A stretch of DNA of 64,000 bases from NCBI GenBank assembly GCA_963814955.1, contig CAWFEX010000010.1:1-64000 (forward strand), given 5' to 3'. This document shows positions 1-8,241 of the stretch, one piece after another. The translations under genes were made by a program, and so were the position numbers. Source of the stretch: DATCJA01 sp963814955. GTDB taxonomy: Bacteria > Acidobacteriota > Vicinamibacteria > Vicinamibacterales > UBA2999. The notes under the pieces are model-generated. The model was not told the origin of the DNA. It was given only the letters and a program-made list of their open reading frames with translations, and did no database searches. Numbering within the stretch: position 1 is the first letter of the stretch; each line of letters starts with the position of its first letter.

Positions 1-469
1 GAACATCTGGCAGTACTGCTCGCCCACCAGCTTTTGCAACGCGTACGGTGACAGCGGGTCGGCGGGCATGGTCTCGACTTTCGGCAACGTCGGCGTGTCG
101 CCGTACGCCGACGAAGAGCCTGCGTAAACGACCCGTCTTCACCCGCGCGTCGCGAGCGGCGATCAGCACGTTGAGAGTCGCATCGACGTTGGCGAGGTGA
201 GACGTCACAGGATCCTGGACGGAACGCGGAACCGAGGGGATCGCCGCCTGATGGAGCACGAAGTCAGCACCCTCGACGACGCGGCGCGCGACATCGGCAT
301 CGGCGAGGTCGCCTTCAATGAACTCCACGCCGCCGACATGCGCCAGGTTCTGCCGTTTGCCCGTCACGAGACTGTCGACGACGCGAACGCGTTCGCCGCG
401 GCGGACGAGCTCTTCTGTCAGGTGCGAGCCGATGAAGCCGGCGCCGCCGGTTACCAGGTACAGAGCCAT
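1..469 (-). CDS. NAD-dependent epimerase/dehydratase, GalE-like (partial, one frameshift)
   Basis: The protein begins MALYLVTGGAGFIGSHL, a Rossmann-fold start with the GxxGxxG NAD-binding motif of extended short-chain dehydrogenases. The family includes UDP-glucose 4-epimerase and dTDP-glucose 4,6-dehydratase, enzymes of nucleotide-sugar supply for surface glycans. An acidic residue follows the second strand (VVDSLVTGK), as expected for NAD(H), and HQAAIPSVPRS matches the conserved fourth strand. Near position 135 one extra base breaks the frame; in the neighbouring frame the sequence continues as VVYAGSSSAYGDTP with the catalytic Ser region and then SPYALQKLVGE with the YxxxK pair. The break therefore looks like a sequencing error in an intact gene. 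The C-terminal half lies outside the window, so substrate specificity cannot be judged. Confidence 0.8.
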   Translation of the reverse strand, partial: MALYLVTGGAGFIGSHLTEELVRRGERVRVVDSLVTGKRQNLAHVGGVEFIEGDLADADVARRVVEGADFVLHQAAIPSVPRSVQDPVTSHLANVDATLNVLIAARDARVKTGRLRRLFVGVRRHADVAESRDHARRPAVTVRVAKAGGRAVLPDV

Positions 470-545
470 AACGGCGTAGACCTCAGCAAAACGACTGCCG
501 CGACGGCTCGTACGGACCGGTGCGCGCGCGTAAGGAAAAAGAAAA

Positions 546-990
546 TCGCAGTCACCCTGTAAGCCGACTTCTGTCCGCCGTTGCCGCCTTGCGGCGGCCC
601 CGGCGTTAACGACCATTCCTCTAGTCCCGCGGTTGCTCGCGGGCTCCAGCGACCTACCCGGTGGCTTCGGACGGGCCGTCCTCAAACGCCACCCTATTTG
701 GTCTTGCTCCGTGCGGGGTTTTGCCTGCCGTCCGTGTTGCCACGAACGCGGTGCGCTCTTACCGCACCTTTTCACCCTTACCCTTCGACTCGGCGCAGCG
801 CCGAGTCGAAGGGCGGTATGTTTTCTGTGCCACTGTCCGTCAGGTTTCCCTGCCCGGGCGTTACCCGGCGCACTGCCCTTCGGAGGTCGGACTTTCCTCC
901 CGCCCCCGCCGTTGGCGTCGACGCGACAGGCTATACGCCTATCTGCCGTCGCCCGTGCGGGGACCGGCGGTCGTCTGGCTGGCTGCGACG
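546..990 (-). ncRNA. rnpB: RNase P RNA (bacterial type A)
   Basis: This is the catalytic RNA of RNase P, which trims tRNA 5' ends. On the minus strand the hallmark core segments occur in order: GAGGAAAGTCCG (about 889-901), the GGTGAAAAGGTGCGGTAAGAG segment, ACCAAATAGGG, GGGTAGGTCGCTGGAGCC, AGAGGAATGGTCG and ACAGAAGTCGGCTTA (about 559-574). The ends are set by a P1 helix, TCGCAG at 983-988 pairing with CTGCGA at 546-551. At about 445 nt it is slightly longer than E. coli rnpB, mainly because of a long hairpin at 781-813. The tRNA-contacting loop L15 reads GGC (723-725) where GGU is usual. No open frame here is credible as protein. Confidence 0.95.
781..813. repeat. Near-perfect palindrome forming the P12 arm of RNase P RNA
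   Basis: The 33-nt sequence is its own reverse complement except for the central base, giving a stem of about 14 bp with a five-base loop. It lies where the variable P12 helix of type A RNase P RNA is expected. Its arm (CCCTTCGACT) is shared with the intergenic palindrome at 31270-31315, which suggests the stem is related to a dispersed element. Confidence 0.6.
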
Positions 991-1008
991 GTCCATTATC
1001 ACGTACCG

Positions 1009-1049
1009 GTCCGGCTGAAGCCGGACACTACGACTACCCAGCTACCCGT

Positions 1050-1062
<13 letters not shown>
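1009..1062. repeat. GTCCGGCTGAAGCCGGAC palindrome followed by an 8-bp tandem repeat
   Basis: An 18-bp palindrome (1009-1026) with the common suffix ACTACG is followed by about three imperfect copies of an 8-bp unit (CTACCCGT/CTACCCAG) to 1062. The tandem repeat runs into the 3' end of the response regulator gene and provides its final codons and TAG stop. The same palindrome recurs at 4131, 8212, 31246 and 46847. Confidence 0.75.
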
Positions 1063-2466
<1,404 letters not shown>

Positions 2467-2478
2467 AGCGAAAGGCGG

Positions 2479-2570
2479 TTCCGGGTTCGAGTGTGGAGTT
2501 CCCGCGCAAACGGTGAACTGGAACGATGAAAGCGAAGCTTGAACTCGGAGCGCGGAGCCTGGAACGGTCG
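2479..2570. repeat. Imperfect inverted word-like repeat between two genes
   Basis: This stretch of the 115-bp gap between the protease gene and the response regulator gene contains loosely repeated words (GTTCGAG, TGGAGTTC, GAACTCGGAG, GCCTGGAAC). The left and right halves are imperfect inverted copies. It resembles the other skewed intergenic repeats of this window. The response regulator's promoter must lie in or beside it, but I see no clear boxes. Confidence 0.4.
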
Positions 2571-2581
2571 TCGGTGAGTAA

Positions 2582-4072
2582 TCAACGTTGCTCGAGCTTG
2601 ACGGTTTCCAGCGTGCGCTGATTGAGTTCCGGCTTGTAGACGTACATCGTGAGGATGTCCCCGGGCCGGGCGCGCCTGGTCATTCGGTAGTAATCATCAA
2701 CGCTGGTGACCGGCTGGCGGTTGATTTCAAGCACGATATGACCGCGCTCGATGTCAGCGTCGAAGCCCGGACTCATCGGTTCGACCCGCGACACCATGAC
2801 GCCCCGCATCCGGTACGACACGTTGAAGCGGCCGGCAGCCGTGGCGTCGAGTTCGCGCACCGAAATACCGACCGGCGAGCCTCGATAGTTGGACGGCAGC
2901 GGCCGGGGCGTCTGATCGCCCTCGCGTCGATCGCGCAGGGGACGCTCGGCCAGCTTCAGCGTGAAGTTCATCGAGCGCCCGTCCCGCAGCACCTGCAGTA
3001 TGGCGACCGAACCCGGCTCCCGCGCCGCAATCAGTTGAATCAGCGCATCGTTGCTGTCGATGGGATGTCCGTCGACGGCGACAATGACATCGTAGGTGCG
3101 AAGCCCGGCGCGTTCGCCGGGAGACCCGGGCGTAAGGTCCTGCACGAGGGCGCCATGCGCCGACGCCAGCGCGAGCGACTGTTGAAGGTCGGGATCGACA
3201 TCGCGCAGCGTGACCCCGATATACCCGCGCGACACATGTCCCTTGTCGCGGAGCTGCGGGAGGATTTCCTTTGCCTGATTGATCGGCACGGCGAAACCGA
3301 TGTTGGCCGCTCTGGAGCTGATCGCCGAATTGATCCCGATGACCTCGCCTCGCGCGTTGATGAGCGGGCCGCCGCTGTTGCCGAAGTTGATCGCGGCATC
3401 CGTCTGGATGTAGCGATCGAGCGACCGGTCGAACAGCTTCCGCCCGATGAAGCTCACCACCCCCACCGTGACCGTGTGCTCGTACGCAAGTGGATTGCCG
3501 ATAGCGAGTACCCACTCGCCCACTCTCAGCGAATCCGAGTCGCCAAGCGGTGCGACGGGAACCGGCGGCGACGCCTCGATCCTGATGAGCGCGATGTCGG
3601 TATCGGGATCAGAGCCAATCCGCTCGGCGCGAAGCTGACGGCCATCGGTGAGCCTGACGGTGACGCGATCGGCGCCCTCGACGACGTGGTGGTTTGTGAG
3701 GATGAGCCCTGCCGGATCGATGATGAATCCGGTTCCCGCGCCGCGCCGTGGTGTGTCCAGCTGGTCGCGCTGCGGCCGTTCGAACAGATCCGGCGCACCC
3801 GGAAACGGCGATCGGCGGCGCGGGCGGGGTTCTGCAGCGGCGGCCGCGTCGATATTGACGACGGAGGGGTTGAGCCGTTCGGCGATATCCGCGAACGACA
3901 CCGCACCTGCCGGCGGCGTTGACACCGCTGGGCGGTTCGCCACACGCGCCACTGGAGGGGTGGGTGCAGACGTGGCGGGAGCCGGAGTCATTGAACCCGC
4001 CATGACGAGGCCGACGAGGAACGCGACGGTAGCCGAAAGCGAGATAGTGACCGCGAGGAACCGCCGAGTCAT
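2582..4072 (-). CDS. degP: HtrA/Deg-family serine protease with two PDZ domains
   Basis: A periplasmic or membrane-anchored protease/chaperone that degrades misfolded envelope proteins. The protein is 496 aa. An N-terminal hydrophobic segment (about 7-25) is a signal peptide or anchor, followed by a Pro/Ala-rich linker. The trypsin-like domain has the catalytic triad: His in LTNHHVVEGA, Asp in DTDIALIR, Ser in NFGNSGGPL. PDZ1 starts near GYIGVTLRDV and PDZ2 follows, with EPMSPGFDADIERGHIVLEIN. The length and two-PDZ layout match DegP/DegQ/MucD; paralog identity cannot be fixed from one sequence. It lies 115 bp upstream of the response regulator gene on the same strand and may be co-regulated with it. 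The final residues form a charged tail. Confidence 0.93.
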   Translation of the reverse strand: MTRRFLAVTISLSATVAFLVGLVMAGSMTPAPATSAPTPPVARVANRPAVSTPPAGAVSFADIAERLNPSVVNIDAAAAAEPRPRRRSPFPGAPDLFERPQRDQLDTPRRGAGTGFIIDPAGLILTNHHVVEGADRVTVRLTDGRQLRAERIGSDPDTDIALIRIEASPPVPVAPLGDSDSLRVGEWVLAIGNPLAYEHTVTVGVVSFIGRKLFDRSLDRYIQTDAAINFGNSGGPLINARGEVIGINSAISSRAANIGFAVPINQAKEILPQLRDKGHVSRGYIGVTLRDVDPDLQQSLALASAHGALVQDLTPGSPGERAGLRTYDVIVAVDGHPIDSNDALIQLIAAREPGSVAILQVLRDGRSMNFTLKLAERPLRDRREGDQTPRPLPSNYRGSPVGISVRELDATAAGRFNVSYRMRGVMVSRVEPMSPGFDADIERGHIVLEINRQPVTSVDDYYRMTRRARPGDILTMYVYKPELNQRTLETVKLEQR

Positions 4073-4130
4073 GGCTGCCTTTTATTATGGCATTGAAGCT
4101 CGGGCGCGACGCCGGCCCGGATCCGGTCGG

Positions 4131-4162
4131 GTCCGGCTGAAGCCGGACACTACGGACACTAC
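4131..4162. repeat. GTCCGGCTGAAGCCGGAC palindrome abutting the ligA stop
   Basis: An 18-bp palindrome (4131-4148) is followed by two copies of the word GGACACTAC. On the minus strand the ligA TAG stop lies in this suffix. It could act as a transcription-end hairpin for ligA, but there is no U-tract. Confidence 0.65.
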
Positions 4163-6228
4163 ACTGAAGGTCGAGCGCCTATGAGGGCCAGGAATGCAGG
4201 TTCGTCGAGAGTGGGCACACCGAGCTCGCGGGCCTTGTCCGCCTTGCTGCCGGCATCGGTCCCGACGATCACGCCGCTGGTCTTCTTGCTGACCGAGCCT
4301 GCGACTTTTCCGCCGAGCCGCTCGATGGCAGCCGTCGCCTCGTCGCGCGTCATCGATCCGAGGGTTCCAGTGAGGACGTACGTCTTGCCTGTCAGTGGCC
4401 CCTCGGCACGCCGCAGGGCGCGCGCTTCAGGCGGGACCTCCATTCGCACGCCCGCAGCGCGCAGCCGCTCAATGAGGTGGCGATTTCGAGGTTCGTCGAA
4501 CCAGTTCCGCACCGACGCGGCAAGCACTGGGCCAATCTCCCGCGTCTCTTGCAGCTGTTCGATCGACGCCGCGCTGAGGGCGTCCATCGATCCGAGTGCC
4601 TCGGCGAGCACCTGCGCGGCGCGTTCACCGACGTGCCTGATTCCGAGACCGTAAATCAATCGCCACAGCTCGTTCTCGCGGCTCCGCTCAATCTGCGCGA
4701 CGACTTTTGCGGCGTTCTTCTCTCCGAATCGGCGCTCGATCGCCTTTCCATCGGTGCGGACCGACGTGCTCGTGAGATCGGCGAGCGTTTGTGCTTTCAG
4801 GGCATATACGTCGGCATAGTCAGAAACGAGTCGGTCGCCGATCAGCTGGGCGATGAGCGACTCGCCCAGCCCCTCGATGTTCATCGCCGACCGCGAGGCA
4901 AAGTGCTCGAGGCCGCGCTGAAGCTTTGCCGGGCACGACGTGTTCTCGCAGCGCCAGACAGCTTCTCCTTCCTCGCGATACAGAACGGAGCCGCAGCGCG
5001 GACACGTCGTCGGCATTTCCCACGGTTGGGTGTCCGAAGGACGACGTCCCAGGATCGGGCCGACCACGCGAGGAATGACGTCCCCTGCCTTTTCGACGAG
5101 CACCCAATCGCCCTCGCGGATGTCCTTCCGCCGGATATCGTCCGCGTTGTGAAGCGTCGCCATCGACACCGTGGAACCGGAGATGAACACCGGTTCGAGC
5201 ACCGCGAACGGCGTGACCGCCCCCGTGCGTCCCACGTTCACTTCGATCTTCTTGAGCAGCGTCGTTTTCTGTTCCGCGGGGAACTTGAACGCGATCGCCC
5301 ACCTGGGGAACTTGCTGGTTGCGCCCAGGAGCCGCCTGTCCGCGAGCTGATCGACCTTGATCACGACGCCGTCGGTGTCGAAATCGAGGGAGCGCCTCTT
5401 CTCCTGCCAGGCGCGGCAGAACGTCAGGAGCTCATCGACGCCGACGCAGCGCGTGCGGTGCGGTTCAACGGGCAGCCCCATGCGGCGCAGAAGATCGAGG
5501 GTCTCATGATGCGTGTCGACCGCCCCCGAGCCGGGCGCTGGACCGACGAGCTGGTAGAAGAACGCACTCAACCCTCGGGTGGCCACGAGCGCGGGATCGA
5601 GATTGCGAAGCGTCCCGGCGGCGGCGTTGCGAGGATTCGCGAACAGGATGTCGCCCGCGGCTTCGCGCTCGGTATTGATCCGCTCGAAGGCTCTGCGCGG
5701 CAGAAAGATCTCGCCGCGGACTTCGAAGCGGCCTCCGGGCGCCGTGTCGCGAAGCCGTAGAGGAATGGGTCGAATCGTCCGGATGTTCGGCGTGACGTCT
5801 TCGCCGCGCGTTCCGTCTCCGCGGGTCGCGCCTCGCACGAGCTGTCCGTTTTCATAGGTAAGGGCTACGCTCACACCGTCGATCTTCAACTCCGCCACGT
5901 AGGCAACGGCGTCCGCGTCGATGCCAAGCCCGCGGCGTACGCGGTCGTCGAAGCCACGGAGCTCGTCTTCCGAGTACGCATTGTCGAGGCTCAGCATCGG
6001 CTCGACATGTTCCACGGTCGCGAATCCGGCGGCCACGCGTCCACCGACGCGGCGGGTGGGTGAATCCTCCGTGACGAGATCGGGGTTTTCGGCTTCGAGG
6101 CGCTCGAGCTCCTTCATGAGCGCGTCGAACTCGACGTCGGCGATCTCGGGATCGTTCAGAATGTAATAGCGCTCTTCGTGGTGGCGGATGAGAACGCGGA
6201 GCTCGTTGATCCGTTCGGCAGGCGTCAC
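4159..6228 (-). CDS. ligA: NAD-dependent DNA ligase
   Basis: Seals nicks in replication and repair using NAD+. The protein is 689 aa, typical of bacterial LigA. Domains in order: Ia (YYILNDPEIAD, NMN binding); adenylation domain with the nucleophile Lys in AELKIDGVSVAL (about residue 118); OB fold; a four-Cys zinc finger (CPRCGSVL then CENTSCPA); helix-hairpin-helix repeats (LIYGLGIRHVGERAA, TREIGPVLAASV); and a C-terminal BRCT domain beginning GKTYVLTGTLGSM. The start is GTG at 6228, giving MTPAERINELR, which aligns with other LigA starts. It is preceded by an inverted repeat and the polyprenyl synthase gene on the same strand. No anomaly is seen in the frame. Confidence 0.97.
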   Translation of the reverse strand: MTPAERINELRVLIRHHEERYYILNDPEIADVEFDALMKELERLEAENPDLVTEDSPTRRVGGRVAAGFATVEHVEPMLSLDNAYSEDELRGFDDRVRRGLGIDADAVAYVAELKIDGVSVALTYENGQLVRGATRGDGTRGEDVTPNIRTIRPIPLRLRDTAPGGRFEVRGEIFLPRRAFERINTEREAAGDILFANPRNAAAGTLRNLDPALVATRGLSAFFYQLVGPAPGSGAVDTHHETLDLLRRMGLPVEPHRTRCVGVDELLTFCRAWQEKRRSLDFDTDGVVIKVDQLADRRLLGATSKFPRWAIAFKFPAEQKTTLLKKIEVNVGRTGAVTPFAVLEPVFISGSTVSMATLHNADDIRRKDIREGDWVLVEKAGDVIPRVVGPILGRRPSDTQPWEMPTTCPRCGSVLYREEGEAVWRCENTSCPAKLQRGLEHFASRSAMNIEGLGESLIAQLIGDRLVSDYADVYALKAQTLADLTSTSVRTDGKAIERRFGEKNAAKVVAQIERSRENELWRLIYGLGIRHVGERAAQVLAEALGSMDALSAASIEQLQETREIGPVLAASVRNWFDEPRNRHLIERLRAAGVRMEVPPEARALRRAEGPLTGKTYVLTGTLGSMTRDEATAAIERLGGKVAGSVSKKTSGVIVGTDAGSKADKARELGVPTLDEPAFLALIGARPSV

Positions 6229-6240
6229 GCTCGCTATCGA

Positions 6241-6293
6241 ACCACGAAAGCCACGAAGATCACCAGATTCTTGCCTCTTCGTGACTTCGTGGT
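6241..6293. repeat. Inverted repeat with CACGAAG words between ispB-like gene and ligA
   Basis: The left arm (6241-6259) and right arm (6276-6293) pair as ACCACGAA.. with ..TTCGTGGT, with one bulged base, leaving a loop of about 16 bases. It lies between the 3' end of the polyprenyl synthase gene and the GTG of ligA, so RNA from the upstream gene could fold here. It belongs to the word-like intergenic repeats of this genome. Confidence 0.6.
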
Positions 6294-6300
6294 TGTCGTT

Positions 6301-7305
6301 TCATCGATCGCGCGAAAGGACGTAGTCGGGCAGAAACAGCAGCGCATCGCGGGCCCCGCTGGGCGGGAACGCCCGGAGCGCCCGCTTCGCGCGCTCGACG
6401 AATTCCACAGCCGTGCTCTGCGCATAGTCGATCGAGCGGGCCTGCGCGAGCAGCGCACGAAGCTCGCGCCACTCGTCGAGGGTGACGTTCTGCTCGTGGA
6501 CGATTTTGCGGACGAGTGCATCGGCCCTGCCGTCGCCGCAAGACAGCAGGTGAATGACCGGCAGCGTCATCTTGCCCTCGCGGAGGTCGCCGCCGACGGG
6601 CTTGCCGAGCGCCGTCTCTTCGCCGGTGAAGTCGAGCAGGTCGTCAATCACCTGAAACGCCATTCCGATGTGGAGGCCGTAATCCCAGAGTGCCTCCTGC
6701 TGTTCCATCGTGATGGGCGCCAGCATGCCGCCGATTCGCGCGCATCCGGCAAACAGGAACGCCGTCTTGCGGCGGACGATGTCCAGGTGTTCTTCTTCGG
6801 TGAGATCGACGACGCCCTTCTTGGTGAGCTGGTAAATCTCACCTTCGACGATGCGAAGCGTCACGTCGCACAGGAGCCGGATGATGTCGAGGTTGTCCTG
6901 TGTGAGCGCCAGTGACATCGATTTGAGGTACAGAAAATCACCGAACAGCACAGCGAGATGGTTGCCCCATCTCGTATGCGCCGCGTCGCGCCCGCGCCGG
7001 AGCTCCGCTTCGTCGATGATGTCGTCGTGGACGAGCGTGGCGGTGTGGATGAACTCGAGCACCGACGCATACAGGACCGCGCGCTCGCCGGTATAACCGG
7101 CCATCCGGGCAGCCATCAGCAGAACCGCGGGGCGAATGCGCTTGCCGCCGCCGTCCTTCACATAGTTGCCGATGGCTGGAATAACTGAAACCTGCGACTG
7201 CACGTGACGCGCGAACTCGCGCTCCACGGCGCGGAGGTCATCGCGAATCGGCTCGAACAACTGTGCGAGAACGGCGGTGGAGCTGTTTTGCGCGGCGGGA
7301 TTCAC
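6301..7305 (-). CDS. ispB: Polyprenyl diphosphate synthase (octaprenyl/heptaprenyl type)
   Basis: Trans-isoprenyl diphosphate synthase that elongates allylic diphosphates with IPP to make the quinone side chain. The protein is 334 aa. It carries both aspartate-rich motifs: FARM in LVHDDIIDEAELRRG with GGGKRIRPAVLL upstream, and SARM in FQVIDDLLDFTG. Residues before the first motif (EFIHTATL) are small or aliphatic, typical of long-chain enzymes. The start is GTG at 7305. The product chain length is inferred from the family and could be C30-C50. It fits an organism with a respiratory quinone and the ccm genes found at 39-46 kb. ispB is the nearest familiar symbol. Confidence 0.9.
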   Translation of the reverse strand: MNPAAQNSSTAVLAQLFEPIRDDLRAVEREFARHVQSQVSVIPAIGNYVKDGGGKRIRPAVLLMAARMAGYTGERAVLYASVLEFIHTATLVHDDIIDEAELRRGRDAAHTRWGNHLAVLFGDFLYLKSMSLALTQDNLDIIRLLCDVTLRIVEGEIYQLTKKGVVDLTEEEHLDIVRRKTAFLFAGCARIGGMLAPITMEQQEALWDYGLHIGMAFQVIDDLLDFTGEETALGKPVGGDLREGKMTLPVIHLLSCGDGRADALVRKIVHEQNVTLDEWRELRALLAQARSIDYAQSTAVEFVERAKRALRAFPPSGARDALLFLPDYVLSRDR

Positions 7306-7379
7306 GCCGCGTTCATATGACCATATCGCGCGCGGAGTGTCAACGCGAGTACGCGACTAATTGTCGATGGGACTAGCAG

Positions 7380-8165
7380 TTACGGCTGAAAGAGGCGTAC
7401 GTAGTTGTCGCGGGTCGCCGACGCGATCGTCTCGGGAGTGGTATTTCGCAGCGCGGCGATCGCCTCGGCCACGTGAACCACGCGCGACGGCTCGTTGCGC
7501 GTTCCCCGGTGAGGCACTGGCGCGAGAAACGGACTGTCGGTTTCAATCAGCAGCCGCTCGAGCGGGACGATCTTTGCCACTTCATGCAGCTCGGTCGCCC
7601 GCGGGAACGTGACGATCCCTGCGAGCGACAAATGAAACCCGGCGTCGAGCGCGCGGCGCGCCATGGCGCGGTCGCCCGTGAAGCAGTGAAAGACGCCTCC
7701 AGCGTCGCCGAGGGCGGCTTTGCTGAGGATGCGGAACGTATCGTCTTCCGCTTCACGCGTGTGGATCACGATCGGCAGCTTCCGGCGTCCCGCGAGGTCC
7801 AGCTGGAGGCGAAACACCTCCTGCTGCACGTCGCGAGGCGCGAAGTCGTAGTGGTAATCGAGGCCGATTTCTCCGAGAGCGCGAGACGACGCGCAATCCG
7901 ACAGCCGCGCTTCGACCAGTTGCGCCGCCCGGGCAGGGTCGTCGGCGAACTTCCCGGCAGTGTGCGGGTGCACGCCAATGGACAGCCGTGCTTCGGGCCA
8001 TGCGTTCAGCACCGTTTGTGCCCGCCGGTACTCCGTGTCGTCATCGGCGGCGACGATGACGAGCGCGCTGGTGAGGCCCGCGCCGCGGGCCCGCTCGACG
8101 ACCGACTGAAGATCGCTCTCGAACTCCTCGCCCGCGAGGTGGCAGTGGCTATCGATGAAAGTCAA
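7380..8165 (-). CDS. tatD: TatD-family metal-dependent hydrolase/DNase
   Basis: TIM-barrel metallohydrolase; family members are 3'-5' exonucleases or D-aminoacyl deacylase-like enzymes. The protein is 261 aa with the metal ligands in order: IDSHCHLAG (HxH), GEIGLDYHYDF (Glu), PIVIHTREAED (His), GVFHCFTGD (His), LIETDSPFLAP (Asp). The only in-frame start before IDSHCH is TTG at 8165, and an in-frame TGA lies three codons upstream. Both the stop and the TTG are inside the GACTTTTGACTTT repeat at 8158-8206. It sits in a gene order common in bacteria, next to metG. Substrate is unknown. Confidence 0.92.
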   Translation of the reverse strand: MTFIDSHCHLAGEEFESDLQSVVERARGAGLTSALVIVAADDDTEYRRAQTVLNAWPEARLSIGVHPHTAGKFADDPARAAQLVEARLSDCASSRALGEIGLDYHYDFAPRDVQQEVFRLQLDLAGRRKLPIVIHTREAEDDTFRILSKAALGDAGGVFHCFTGDRAMARRALDAGFHLSLAGIVTFPRATELHEVAKIVPLERLLIETDSPFLAPVPHRGTRNEPSRVVHVAEAIAALRNTTPETIASATRDNYVRLFQP

Positions 8166-8229
8166 AAGTCAAAGGTCAAAAGTCAAAGGGCAAAGGTCAA
8201 AGGTACGTAGTGTCCGGCTTTAGCCGGAC
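8158..8229. repeat. Polypurine word repeat (GTCAAAAG) plus GTCCGGCTTTAGCCGGAC palindrome
   Basis: Seven or so copies of the word GTCAAA(A)G with GGCAAAG variants cover 8158-8206, followed by the 18-bp palindrome at 8212-8229. The repeat fills the whole gap between metG and tatD and extends over the tatD start codon. Related arrays occur at 23361, 34236 and 48784. Confidence 0.8.
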
Positions 8230-8241
8230 TACCTGGTGTGC

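Noticed and set aside
2588..3922. Long plus-strand open frame (444 aa) opposite the HtrA gene
   Set aside because: It is the antisense shadow of a well supported protease; its residues are Arg/Asp/His-rich and match no family.
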